From the NCBI GenBank assembly GCA_016717005.1, contig JADJUF010000024.1, forward strand, positions 62,001 to 126,000: a DNA stretch of 64,000 nucleotides. Reading direction: 5' to 3'. The notes under the pieces are model-generated. The model did not search any database, was not told where the DNA came from, and was given only the letters and a program-made list of their open reading frames with translations. The position numbers and the translations under genes were made by a program. Shown in pieces: positions 44,233 through 52,976 of this stretch. This DNA is from Myxococcales bacterium (GTDB lineage Bacteria > Myxococcota_A > Polyangia > Haliangiales > Haliangiaceae). Position 1 is the first letter of the stretch, and each line of letters opens with the position of its first letter.

Positions 44233-45741
44233 GTGCGCTCCCTCTGCTCGCTGATCCTGGTCGCCCTCGCGGCCGTGGTGGCGGCGTCGCCGGCCGCCGC
44301 CGGCCCGGGGTTCGACCCCGACGCCATCTACGCGGTGACCCTCGACGACGCGCCCCGGCGCGGCCCGGCCGACGCGCCGGTGACGATCGTCGAGTTCTCG
44401 GACTTCGCGTGCGGGTACTGCAACCGCGCGCAGGGCGTGCTCCGCCACCTCGAGCGTCAGTACCCCGGGCAGATCCGCTGGGTCTTCCGGACGCTGCCGC
44501 TCGACGAGGACACCGGCACGCTGGCGTCGGAGGCGGCGCTGGCGGCGGCGCGCCAGGGGCGGTTCTGGCCGATGCACGATCGCCTGTTCGCGGTCCACGG
44601 TCGGGTCGATCGGGCCGCGGTCGAGCTGATCGCGGTCGACCTCGGGCTCGACCTGGCGCGGTTCCGCGACGAGCTCGACAGCGGGCGGGCGCGCGCGGCG
44701 GTGCTGGCCGACCTGGCGGTCGGGCGCGGGCTCGGCATCACCGGCACGCCGGCGTTCTTCATCAACGGCCGCGCCATCGCCGGCGCCGCGCCGCTGTCGA
44801 CGTTCCTGCGCGTGGTCGGCGAGGAGCTGGTCCGCAGCCGCGACCTCGGCGGCGCCGGTGATCGCTACGCCCAGCTCACCGCTGGCGGGCGGACCGTGGC
44901 CGACAGCGGCGCGCCGCCGCCGCAGGCCGCCGTGCTGTCGGAGCAGGACAGCTACCGCATCGGGCTCGGGCTGCCCGGCCACCGGCGCGGACCCGACGAT
45001 GCGGCGGTGACGATCGTGGTCTGGAGCGACTTCCTGTGTCCGTACTGCGCCAACCAGGCCCCGATCCTCGACGGGCTCGTGGCCGCGCACCCGCGCGACG
45101 TGCGGCTGGTCTACCGGCACCTGCCGCTGATCATGCACGTCGGCGCCGAGCTCGCGGCCGAGGCCGCGGTCGAGGCCGGGCGCCAGGGCAAGTTCTGGGC
45201 GTTCCACGATCAGCTGTTCGCGGCCAGCAAGGGCGGCCTGCCGCGCGACGTCCTGCTCGAGCGCGGCAAGCTGGCCGGGCTCGACGTCGCGGCGCTGGCC
45301 GCGGCGCTGGCCGATCACCGCCACCGCGACGTGGTCGCCGCCGACGCGGCCGCGGCGCTGTCGCTCGGCGCCAACGGGACGCCGACCTTGTTCGTCAACG
45401 GCCGGGCGCTGCCGGGCATGGTCGATCGCGACGAGCTCGAGTCGGTGATCGCGGTCGAGCTCGAGCGCGCGCGGTCGCTCGTCGCGCGCGGGGTCGCGGC
45501 CGGCGACGTCTACGGGGTGATCGGCCTGGGCGCCGACCACGTCGAGCACGGCGATCCGCGCCAGCTCGCGCGCACCGGCCTGCGGATCGAGCCAGGGACC
45601 GTCGAGCGGGCGCGCATGGTGATCGCGGCCTGCCGCGCCCGCGATCGCGACGACGCCCGGGCGCTGGCGGCGCGGCTGCGGGGCCCCGAGGCCGCGCTGG
45701 CCCAGGGCGTGTGCGCCGATCGCGGGATCGATCTGCCATGA
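44233..45741 (+). CDS. Tandem DsbA-like thiol oxidoreductase
   Basis: A 502-residue secreted protein with two DsbA folds. Signal MRSLCSLILVALAAVVAASP ends near AAA. Domain one: FSDFACGYCNRAQG (Cys60, Cys63) with cis-Pro loop GITGTPAFFINGR. Domain two: WSDFLCPYCANQAP (Cys269, Cys272) with GANGTPTLFVNGR. A C-terminal helical tail of about 70 residues follows. The CGYC/CPYC pairs suit disulfide formation or isomerisation in the periplasm. GTG start. Its stop overlaps the glutathione reductase ATG. Confidence 0.87.
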   Translation: MRSLCSLILVALAAVVAASPAAAGPGFDPDAIYAVTLDDAPRRGPADAPVTIVEFSDFACGYCNRAQGVLRHLERQYPGQIRWVFRTLPLDEDTGTLASEAALAAARQGRFWPMHDRLFAVHGRVDRAAVELIAVDLGLDLARFRDELDSGRARAAVLADLAVGRGLGITGTPAFFINGRAIAGAAPLSTFLRVVGEELVRSRDLGGAGDRYAQLTAGGRTVADSGAPPPQAAVLSEQDSYRIGLGLPGHRRGPDDAAVTIVVWSDFLCPYCANQAPILDGLVAAHPRDVRLVYRHLPLIMHVGAELAAEAAVEAGRQGKFWAFHDQLFAASKGGLPRDVLLERGKLAGLDVAALAAALADHRHRDVVAADAAAALSLGANGTPTLFVNGRALPGMVDRDELESVIAVELERARSLVARGVAAGDVYGVIGLGADHVEHGDPRQLARTGLRIEPGTVERARMVIAACRARDRDDARALAARLRGPEAALAQGVCADRGIDLP

Positions 45742-47078
45742 CCGACGTCGACGTCGACCTGTTCGTGATCGGCGGCGGCTCCGGCGGCGTCCGGGCCGCG
45801 CGCATCGCCGCGACCCACGGCGCGCGGGTGGCGATCGCCGAGGAGCACCGCTGGGGCGGCACCTGCGTGATCCGCGGCTGCGTGCCCAAGAAGCTCCTGG
45901 TCTACGCCAGCGAGTTCGCGCACGCGTTCGACGACGCGCGCGGGTTCGGCTGGGAGGTCGGCCCGGTCCGCCACGACTGGGCGGCGCTGATCGCCGCCAA
46001 GGACCGCGAGATCGCCCGGCTGTCGGGCCTGTACCAGGGCAACCTCGAGCGCCACGGCGTCGTGCGCCACGACGGCCGCGCCACGCTGGTCGACGCGCAC
46101 ACGGTCGCGATCGGCGGCGCGCGCGTGCGGGCCGGGCACATCTTGATCGCCACCGGCGGCCGGCCGGTGCGGCCCCGCATCCCCGGGGCCGAGCTGTTCA
46201 TCACCTCGGACGAGGCGTTCCACCTGCCGACCTTGCCGGCGCGGATCGCGATCGTCGGCGGCGGCTACATCGGCGTCGAGTTCGCGCACATCTTCCGCGG
46301 CCTCGGCGCCGAGGTGACGCTGATCCACCGGCGCGATCGGGTGCTGGCCGGGTTCGACGACGATCTCCGCGACGCGGTCGAGGCCGGCCTGGCTCGGGCC
46401 GGCGTGGTCGTGCGGGCGGGCGGTGAGCCGCGCGCGGTCCGGCGCGCGGCCGACGGCGCGATCGTGCTCGAGCTCGACGGCGCCGAGGTCGTCGCCGACG
46501 TGGCGATGGCCGCGACCGGGCGCGCGCCCCACACCGCCGGGCTCGGGCTCGAGGCGGCCGGGGTCGCGGTCGACGCGCGCGGCGCGATCGCGGTCGACGC
46601 CTGGAGCCAGACCTCGGCGCCGAGCGTCTACGCGGTCGGCGACGTCACCGGCCGGGTCGCGCTGACGCCGGTCGCGATCCGCGAGGGCCACGCGTTCGCC
46701 GACACGGTCTTCGGCGGCAAGGCGATCAAGATCGACCACGAGCTGATCGCGACCGCGGTGTTCGCGCAGCCGGCGGCGGCGGCGGTCGGGCTGTCCGAGG
46801 CCGCCGCGATCGCGCGCGGCCACGACGTCCAGATCTACGCCACCAAGTTCCGGCCGATGAAGCACACGATGACCGGCCGGGGCGATCAGGTGTTCCTGAA
46901 GCTGGTGGTCGATCGGGTCACCGGCGTGGTGCTGGGCGTACACATGGTCGCGGCCGAGGCGCCGGAGATCATCCAGGCGGTCGCGATCGCCGTGACGATG
47001 GGCGCGACCAAGGACGACTTCGATCGGACCTTCGCGGTCCACCCGACCGCGGCCGAGGAGCTGGTGCTCCTGCGCTAA
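45738..47078 (+). CDS. gor: Glutathione-disulfide reductase
   Basis: A 446-residue class I flavoprotein disulfide reductase. FAD loop VIGGGSGGVRAARIAA, redox pair WGGTCVIRGCVPKK (Cys43, Cys48), NAD(P)H-binding loop IVGGGYIGVEFAHIF followed by RRDRVL (basic residues that favour NADPH), YAVGDVTG and the dimerisation-domain His in FAVHPTAAEEL. The CVxxGCxPKK form is typical of glutathione reductase rather than lipoamide dehydrogenase. ATGA overlap with the DsbA gene, though one works outside and one inside the cell. Confidence 0.9.
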   Translation: MTDVDVDLFVIGGGSGGVRAARIAATHGARVAIAEEHRWGGTCVIRGCVPKKLLVYASEFAHAFDDARGFGWEVGPVRHDWAALIAAKDREIARLSGLYQGNLERHGVVRHDGRATLVDAHTVAIGGARVRAGHILIATGGRPVRPRIPGAELFITSDEAFHLPTLPARIAIVGGGYIGVEFAHIFRGLGAEVTLIHRRDRVLAGFDDDLRDAVEAGLARAGVVVRAGGEPRAVRRAADGAIVLELDGAEVVADVAMAATGRAPHTAGLGLEAAGVAVDARGAIAVDAWSQTSAPSVYAVGDVTGRVALTPVAIREGHAFADTVFGGKAIKIDHELIATAVFAQPAAAAVGLSEAAAIARGHDVQIYATKFRPMKHTMTGRGDQVFLKLVVDRVTGVVLGVHMVAAEAPEIIQAVAIAVTMGATKDDFDRTFAVHPTAAEELVLLR

Positions 47079-47257
47079 GGGCCCGCGCGTGAACAAGTCG
47101 ATCGAGGATCGCGGACGAGGCGCCCGGATGGCAAGGCGACGGCGAGGACCGGAGGGGAGCGTCCTCGTTGGACGTGACCCGAGGACCGGAGCCGGCAACG
47201 CAGCCAGCCGGGATGGATCGGCCGCGAGACCGACCGAGTTGTTCACGCGCGGGCCCT
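47078..47257. repeat. Inverted-repeat element A (180 bp)
   Basis: AGGGCCCGCGCGTGAACAA at 47078-47096 is perfectly inverted at 47239-47257; complementarity continues inward with mismatches. The element begins on the last base of the gor stop codon. The interior (for example GGCAAGGCGACGGCGAGGAC) is GC-rich with no ORF. It may be a MITE-like element, a large hairpin or a bidirectional terminator. Confidence 0.75.
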
Positions 47258-47288
47258 AACCTTCGGGGGCGCGCGGGGTCATGGTCGC

Positions 47289-48461
47289 ATGCGGAGATCG
47301 AGCTCAGGCCGAGGTCGCGTGGTGGTCGCGGTGGCGCTGGCGGGCGTGGTGACGCTGGCGTGCAGCGGCGGCGGGGCGGGCGCGATCGACGCGGCGGTCG
47401 ACGCGGCCGACGCGACGGTCGACGCGGCGCCCGACGCCGCCCCGGTGGTCGTCGACACCGGCTCGGTCTTCTTGCCCGACTGCCGGGCCTTCAACCGTCG
47501 GTGCGAGGGCGCCGACGCGCAGGATCCGGCGTGCGGCGCGTGCCAGTACCGGGTCCGCTACCGCGCCGATGTGTGCACGCCGACACGGCCGTGCGACGAC
47601 CTGTTCCTGTACTGGCCGGCGTTCACGTGCGACCACCCGGGCCTCGCCGACGCGACCGCGGCGCTGCTGACCTCGCATCCAGGGTTCGTGATGCTGTGCG
47701 TGCAGCCGATCTACCCGGGCGAGGTCCTGCCGGCGTCGCTGGGCGCGCCCGAGCGCGACGACCGGGCGGTGACCGCGGCGCTGGCGCGCCTGCGCCCGGG
47801 CGGCGACCTGGCGGTGTGGACCGGCGCCAACCTGCTGATGGGCGGCTGCAGCATGGGCGCGACCCGCTATCCGGTCGTGGCCGCGCGCTACCCCGACGAC
47901 GCGCGCTGGCTCGGCAGCGCCAAGACCGGCGTGTGCATGAGCGACGGCGTCGTCGACGTCGCCGCGCAGGATCGGTTCGTCGGCGCCGGCACCGGCCCGT
48001 CGTGCGCCGCGCGCCACGACCGCGTCGCCCACGGGTACACCGTCGCGACGCCGACGCCGGGCCACGCGTGCAGCGCCAGCGCCGGCGGCCAGTGCGCGTG
48101 CGACCCCGCCCACGCGGCGCTCGCCTACCCGGGCGACTGCGCCGACGGCGACTGCGTCGGCTTCGACTCGATCGTCCGCGCGAGCGCCGCCGGCGTCGAG
48201 TTCGCGCCCGGCGTCGACGCCGCGGCGTTCGCGGTGCCCCACTGGAAGCTGTTCACCGAGGGCGACGCCTGGGCCGGCGACCTCGCCAGCCGGTGCGAGC
48301 GCGACGTCGTGCCGGCCGCGCCGCTGACCGGGCTGTGCGCGCTGCTCGACGCCGATCCCGACCACGACTGCACGATCGTGCACGTCCCCGACGCGCCCCA
48401 CTGCAGCTACTACAACACCCACCTCGGCGAGCAGTGCCTGGACTGGTTCGCCGGGCTCTAA
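47289..48461 (+). CDS. Cys-rich lipoprotein with hydrolase-like GxSxG motif
   Basis: A 390-residue lipoprotein. Signal RRSSSGRGRVVVAVALAGVV with a TLAC lipobox is followed by a repetitive Ala/Asp linker (DAAVDAADATVDAAPDAAPV) that is common in myxobacterial surface lipoproteins. LLMGGCSMGATRYPVVAARY has the nucleophile elbow of an alpha/beta hydrolase, and HVPDAPHCSYYNTHLGEQCL could carry the catalytic His. At least 14 cysteines suggest disulfides, apt next to the DsbA gene. Substrate unknown. Inverted-repeat elements lie on both sides. Confidence 0.68.
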   Translation: MRRSSSGRGRVVVAVALAGVVTLACSGGGAGAIDAAVDAADATVDAAPDAAPVVVDTGSVFLPDCRAFNRRCEGADAQDPACGACQYRVRYRADVCTPTRPCDDLFLYWPAFTCDHPGLADATAALLTSHPGFVMLCVQPIYPGEVLPASLGAPERDDRAVTAALARLRPGGDLAVWTGANLLMGGCSMGATRYPVVAARYPDDARWLGSAKTGVCMSDGVVDVAAQDRFVGAGTGPSCAARHDRVAHGYTVATPTPGHACSASAGGQCACDPAHAALAYPGDCADGDCVGFDSIVRASAAGVEFAPGVDAAAFAVPHWKLFTEGDAWAGDLASRCERDVVPAAPLTGLCALLDADPDHDCTIVHVPDAPHCSYYNTHLGEQCLDWFAGL

Positions 48462-48462
48462 C

Positions 48463-48615
48463 CCCAGGGCTCACCTGTGTTGGCCCGCTGCGCTGCGCCT
48501 CCTGCGCGATCTCGTCGTTGCGTACTCGCCGGGTACACCCGGTACCGGTCGCCGCCGCGCCTCGACCTCGAGCAAGATGCTGTCCGGATCGAGCGCAACC
48601 CAGGTGAGCCCTGGG
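48463..48615. repeat. Inverted-repeat element B (153 bp)
   Basis: CCCAGGGCTCACCTGTGTTG at 48463-48482 is inverted at 48596-48615 with 19 of 20 matches. The element begins one base after the lipoprotein TAA. Interior GCGCCTCCTGCGCGATCTCG and TCGTCGTTGCGTACTCGCCG is GC-rich without an ORF. Layout resembles element A, but the arm sequence differs. Confidence 0.75.
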
Positions 48616-48724
48616 TCAGGGCCGCCGTCGGCCGAGCCTGATCGCGGCCCGCTCGGGCAGGGCGGCGCGGACCGCGTCGGGCAGGTCACGCCGCGCGTGC
48701 GGCGATCTGCCGCGTTGTGGATCG

Positions 48725-48761
48725 TTCGATGACTCAGTATCAGTGACCTTGTGTCATCGAA
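48725..48761. promoter_or_regulatory. Dyad at the TetR start, candidate autoregulatory site
   Basis: TTCGATGAC (48725-48733) is inverted as GTCATCGAA (48753-48761), the second arm overlapping the GTG start codon. Binding here would block transcription or initiation. Confidence 0.45.
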
Positions 48762-49416
48762 GAAGCAGCCGCCCGCGCCGCGCACCCGCCAGACCCAGAA
48801 GGCCGCCACCCGGGCGACGCTCGCGGCCGCGGCCCGGCGCTGCTTCGCCGAGCACGGCTTCGCCGCGACGCAGATCGGCGACATCGCCAAGGCCGCCGGC
48901 GTCGCGCACGGCACGTTCTACGTCCACTTCGCGTCCAAGGAGCAGGTCTGCGACGAGCTGCTCGACGAGCTCAACCAGGCGCTGGTCGGCGAGCTCGAGG
49001 CGGCGTGGGGCCCGGGCGCGCTGGCCGATCCGACCCGGACCGCGCGCCGGCTCGCCGAGATCTGCCTGGATCGCTGGCGCGCCGATCGCGACCTGGTCGC
49101 CGCGTTCGCCGAGCGCGCCGGCCTCGACGGTCGCCTCGATCAGCTGCGCGACGGCATCAACCCGCCGGTGGCCCGCTTCCTGGGCGCGCGGATCGCGACC
49201 CTGGCCGCCGCGGTCGGCGCCAAGGTCCGGCAGCCCGAGCTCCTGGCCCACGCGCTGCTCGGCATGTGGACCCGGGTCGGCCTCCAGTACCTGTTCGGCG
49301 CCGGCGTCTCGCGCAAGCAGGCCGCCGAGTTGCTCGCCACCTTGTCGATCGGCGCGCTCGGCGCCGCCATCCCCGAGCTCGGCCGCGCCCTCGCGCGGAC
49401 GCCCGCCCAACGCTGA
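48751..49416 (+). CDS. TetR-family regulator
   Basis: A 221-residue TetR protein with GTG start. HTH: ATLAAAARRCFAEHGFAATQ, IGDIAKAAGVAHGTFYVHFA, SKEQVCDELL. It ends nine bases before the radical SAM gene on the same strand, so it likely controls that unit and itself through the dyad at its start. Confidence 0.9.
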   Translation: MSSKKQPPAPRTRQTQKAATRATLAAAARRCFAEHGFAATQIGDIAKAAGVAHGTFYVHFASKEQVCDELLDELNQALVGELEAAWGPGALADPTRTARRLAEICLDRWRADRDLVAAFAERAGLDGRLDQLRDGINPPVARFLGARIATLAAAVGAKVRQPELLAHALLGMWTRVGLQYLFGAGVSRKQAAELLATLSIGALGAAIPELGRALARTPAQR

Positions 49417-49425
49417 GAGGATCTC

Positions 49426-50724
49426 ATGACCGCGCCCGCGCTCCGCACCTCGCTCCCGCTCGCCGGCGACGCGCCCTGGCGCGCCTTCGCGACCCCGTCG
49501 TCGCTGCCGGCGTTCCGCCGCTACGTCCCGCGGCCCGGCCACCCCGACTGGGTCCGGCTCGACGCCGAGGCCCGGGCCCTGGTCGACGCGCTCCGGCCGG
49601 GGCTGGCGCCGCCGCGGCGCGGCCGGGCCGAGGTCCGTCGGCGGGCCCGGAGCTGGCGCACCGCCGCGAGCAACTACCTCGTCAACCGTCGCCGGGCGCG
49701 GGCCGGCCGCGAGGACCTGCGGCCGCTGTACTTCATCTGGACCACGCTCCGGCCGTGCAACTTCCGCTGCACCTACTGCGACGACCACCAGGGGGCGCGC
49801 TACCCCGAGCTCGACGGCCACGGCAAGCTCGACACCGCCGGCGGCCGCCGGCTGCTCGAGGTGATGCGGACCCGCACGCCGAGCGTGTACTTCGCCGGCG
49901 GCGAGCCGACCCTGCGCAAGGATCTGCCGGCGCTCGCGCGCGCGGCGCGCGACCTCGCGTACTACCCGATCGTCGTCAACACCAACGGCAGCCTGCTGCA
50001 CCAGCTCTTGCCGCAGCTGGCGTGGTCGACGTTCCTGGCCGACGTCGACATCCTCGTGGTCAGCGTCGACGCGCTCGACCTGGCGACGCTGGCGCCGATG
50101 TGGCGGACCCGCCACCCCGAGGACGTCCTGCGCAACCTGCTGGCGCTGCGCGCGCTGGCCGCCGAGCAGCGGGTCAAGCTGATGGTCAACTGCGTGATCC
50201 AGGCCGGCCTGATCGACGAGGCCCGCGCGGTCGCCGACCTCGCCGACGATCTCGGCGTCTGGTTCTGTCCGGTGCCGCGCAACGTCGGCCCGCGGATCGA
50301 TCCGGCGGTGCTGGCCGATCCGGCCTACGCGCCGTTCGTCGACGAGCTGATCGCGCGCAAGCGCGCCGGCGCCCGGATCGCCGGCTCGCCGCGGATGCTC
50401 GCGCGCCTGCTGCGGGCGGCGCCGCTCGACTGCCGGACCACGCTCAAGCCCCACGTCGATCACGACGGCCGGCTGGCGTGGCCGTGCAAGGCGACGATCG
50501 CGACCGCGCCGGTGGCGCTCGACGTGCTCGCGTTCGAGCACGTCGACGACCTCTACGCCGCCGCGACCGCGCAGATCGATCCGACCGGCTTCCACGGGCC
50601 CGGCCCGGGCCAGTGCGGCGGCGACTGCAACTGGGCCCAGAACTACACCACCGACGAGTACGCCCACGGCCTGGCCCACCCGCTGCACCTGCTCGGCGAG
50701 CTCCGGGCGTTCGTGCGCCGATGA
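49426..50724 (+). CDS. Radical SAM protein with SPASM-like C-terminus
   Basis: A 432-residue radical SAM enzyme. The [4Fe-4S]-SAM motif CNFRCTYC lies at residues 111-118 after LYFIWTTLRP. FAGGEPTLRKDLPALAR is the glycine-rich SAM-binding motif. Further cysteines in CRTTLKPHVDHDGRLAWPCK and CGGDCNW near the C-terminus suggest extra iron-sulphur clusters as in SPASM/Twitch proteins. The first 100 residues are a basic extension. GAGAGG precedes ATG 49426. No precursor peptide was found nearby; substrate unknown. Confidence 0.87.
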   Translation: MTAPALRTSLPLAGDAPWRAFATPSSLPAFRRYVPRPGHPDWVRLDAEARALVDALRPGLAPPRRGRAEVRRRARSWRTAASNYLVNRRRARAGREDLRPLYFIWTTLRPCNFRCTYCDDHQGARYPELDGHGKLDTAGGRRLLEVMRTRTPSVYFAGGEPTLRKDLPALARAARDLAYYPIVVNTNGSLLHQLLPQLAWSTFLADVDILVVSVDALDLATLAPMWRTRHPEDVLRNLLALRALAAEQRVKLMVNCVIQAGLIDEARAVADLADDLGVWFCPVPRNVGPRIDPAVLADPAYAPFVDELIARKRAGARIAGSPRMLARLLRAAPLDCRTTLKPHVDHDGRLAWPCKATIATAPVALDVLAFEHVDDLYAAATAQIDPTGFHGPGPGQCGGDCNWAQNYTTDEYAHGLAHPLHLLGELRAFVRR

Positions 50725-50886
50725 CCGCGCGCCAGGCCCGACCGGCATGGACGCCTGGGCGATCCGGTTGGTGACGCCGCCCCCGGCGCGCGTCTCCAGG
50801 TCGGCGATCGCGCGTTCGCGATCGACGCCGGGGCGATCGTCGTCGTCAGCGTCGCGATCTGCGTCGCGTCCGACCAGCTCGCGCTG

Positions 50887-51603
50887 ATGACCGCGCTGGT
50901 CCCGGCGGTGATCGCCGCGCGGTTCGCGCTGCTGGCCGCGGTGCCGCGGGGGCGGCGCGCGCTCGGGCTCCCGGCCGAGGCCGTCTTCTTCGCGCTGTGC
51001 ACCGTGGTCGGCGCGGTCAACGACTGGAACAGCGTCACCCGCCACCGCGTCTACGACTACCGCGTGCCGGTCGACCTCCCGAGCGTCAGCACGATCCCGC
51101 TGTGGATGTTGCTCTACTGGGGGCTGGTCCTGCGGTTCCTCGCGACCTTGTTCCGGTGGCGCCGCCTCGCGCTGCCACCGCCCGCAGCCGCGCACCCGGG
51201 CGCGCGGATCGCGGTGCTCCTGGCCTTGGTCGTGATCACCCGCCAGGCGGTCTACCGGACCTTCGCCGATCCGGTGTGGTCGTGGCTGCCGTTCGCGCTG
51301 GCGATCGCGGTCGCGGTGATCGCGCTGCGGCCCGGGCGCGCGCGCTTGCTCGTGCTGGCGGGGTTCGTGGTCGTCGGGCCGCTGGTCGAGGTGCTGTACA
51401 TCCAGCTCGGGCACCTGCACGCCTACCACCTCGGCTGGCTGGGCGGCGTGCCGGTCTGGATCGCGCTGTGGTGGGGCCTCGCCGCGCTGGTCTGGGACGA
51501 CCTGTCGCGCCGGCTCCAGACGCGGTTGCGGTCGGCCGCGCCCGGCGCGGGCCGCGCGGCCGGGGCGCAGGCCGGTCAACCGTCGAGGCTGATGGCGCGG
51601 TAG
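50887..51603 (+). CDS. Polytopic membrane protein, unknown function
   Basis: A 238-residue protein with about six membrane segments, for example VPAVIAARFALLAAVP, IPLWMLLYWGLVLRFLATLF, IAVLLALVVITRQAVY, LLVLAGFVVVGPLVEVLYI and LGGVPVWIALWWGLAALVW. The same frame continues upstream to 50725 and encodes one more hydrophobic segment (AIVVVSVAICVASDQLAL) without a usual start codon, so the true start or a frameshift may lie between 50725 and 50887. It follows the radical SAM gene and may share its operon. Confidence 0.65.
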   Translation: MTALVPAVIAARFALLAAVPRGRRALGLPAEAVFFALCTVVGAVNDWNSVTRHRVYDYRVPVDLPSVSTIPLWMLLYWGLVLRFLATLFRWRRLALPPPAAAHPGARIAVLLALVVITRQAVYRTFADPVWSWLPFALAIAVAVIALRPGRARLLVLAGFVVVGPLVEVLYIQLGHLHAYHLGWLGGVPVWIALWWGLAALVWDDLSRRLQTRLRSAAPGAGRAAGAQAGQPSRLMAR

Positions 51604-51722
51604 CCGATGGCCTCGACCCGCGCGAGCTTGGCGCGGTTGCGCGCGAGCCAGGTCCAGACCGGGTCGGTCTGGGACTCGGGGTTGGCACCCGGTCGGCGCG
51701 CTCGCGCGGAACCCGCGATCGA

Positions 51723-52955
51723 TCAGCGCGTGAAGGTCTCGACCGGGCGGTACTCGGCCGCGCGATCGCCCATGTGCCGCGCGAACCAGCGGGCCCGGCG
51801 TCGACGCGCGATCCGATCGGCGACGTCGTCGAGCGGCGGCAGCGCCCGCCGCAGGGTCTCGGCCGCGAACGTCAGCGGCGCCGGCGCCAGCACCGCCAGC
51901 GGCCACAGCCCGGCCGGCGGCAGCTGGTTCGCGGCGTAGGCCGGCGGTGGCAGGAACACCCGGGTGAAGCCGCGGTGCAGCCCGTGGCTCCACCACGCGG
52001 CGGCGCGCGCGCGCCACGGGCCAGCCTCGGGAGGCGTGAACGCCTCGACGTACGACTGGCACAGCTGGCGACCGTCGGCCCCGGCGGCGCGCGCGCCCTT
52101 GACCATCGTGACGAACGCGAGCTGCCAGCAGGCGCGCACGGTCGTCGGGAACCAGCGCGGGCGCACGCCCATCAGGTGGCCGACGTAGCGCCAGAAGTGC
52201 AGCATCGCCTCGATGTCGGCGGTGGTCGGGCGGTAGCCGAGCACGCGCAGGGCGTAGCCGGGCGCGAAGCTGCCGCCGAGGATCGTCAAGAGCGCGTCGG
52301 CCTGGCTGATCGGCACGCCCCACGCGGCCGCGTCCCACTCGGGGTGCGCGGCCAGCCGCCGGCGCACGAACACGTGCATCATGCGCACGCGCAGCGCCGA
52401 CGCGCGGCCGGCGGCGCCGGGCGCGAGGCCGCCGGGCTCGGACACCGCGATCCAGAACGCGACGGTCTCGAGGAAGCGGCGCCGGGTCGAGGCCCCGGCG
52501 TAGGCGCCGGTCAACGCCAGCGGCTTGGCCACCGAGTTCTCGGCGTAGCCGGCCAGCGTGATCGAGCCGGCGAACCGGAACATGTCGGCGCCGTAGCGCC
52601 GGAACACCTTGGCGCCGTGGGCCACGCGCGCGCGATCGAGCCACGGCGGATCGTCGTCGAGATCCGCGAACAGCGTGCGCAGCGACGCGGGCGCGTCGGC
52701 GGCGACGCCCGCGGTCAGGGCCTGCTCGAACTGGCGGCGACCGCCGGCGGGATCGCCGCCGAGGTAGAGCTCGTCGACGACGGCCTCGGCCAGCGGATCG
52801 GCGTCGTAGTACGCGGCCGCGAACGCGCGGACGACGTCGTCGGCCGGCGCCGGATCGAAGCCCAGGGCCACGCGGCCGAGCGCGCGCACGGCCCGGGCCC
52901 ACGGGCGCGCGAGCTGGTCCCAGTAGCGGAACTCGGTCGGGGCCAGCGGCGCCAT
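51723..52955 (-). CDS. MpaB/Lcp-like oxygenase (DUF2236 family)
   Basis: A 410-residue helical protein of the ER-bound oxygenase MpaB/latex-clearing protein family. ADMFRFAGSITLAGYAENSV, SALRVRMMHVFVRRRLAAHP, AAWGVPISQADALLTILGGS and IEAMLHFWRYVGHLMGV match the conserved haem-pocket region. Family members bind haem b and oxidise polyisoprenoid or unknown substrates. No signal peptide. It stands opposite the radical SAM/membrane protein unit. Confidence 0.82.
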   Translation of the reverse strand: MAPLAPTEFRYWDQLARPWARAVRALGRVALGFDPAPADDVVRAFAAAYYDADPLAEAVVDELYLGGDPAGGRRQFEQALTAGVAADAPASLRTLFADLDDDPPWLDRARVAHGAKVFRRYGADMFRFAGSITLAGYAENSVAKPLALTGAYAGASTRRRFLETVAFWIAVSEPGGLAPGAAGRASALRVRMMHVFVRRRLAAHPEWDAAAWGVPISQADALLTILGGSFAPGYALRVLGYRPTTADIEAMLHFWRYVGHLMGVRPRWFPTTVRACWQLAFVTMVKGARAAGADGRQLCQSYVEAFTPPEAGPWRARAAAWWSHGLHRGFTRVFLPPPAYAANQLPPAGLWPLAVLAPAPLTFAAETLRRALPPLDDVADRIARRRRARWFARHMGDRAAEYRPVETFTR

Positions 52956-52976
52956 GGCGCGACTATGCCAGCGCGG

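Noticed and set aside
45738..47078. Dihydrolipoamide dehydrogenase or mercuric reductase
   Set aside because: The CVIRGCVPKK redox motif and basic NADPH-binding residues favour glutathione reductase; no HMA domain is present.
47078..47257. Element A as a simple rho-independent terminator
   Set aside because: The arms are about 140 bp apart and no T-run follows; a terminator hairpin has a short loop.
48754..52902. 1382-residue minus-strand ORF opposite the TetR, radical SAM and oxygenase region
   Set aside because: Low-complexity Arg/Ala/Gly/Pro composition; it is the antisense shadow of four well-supported genes.
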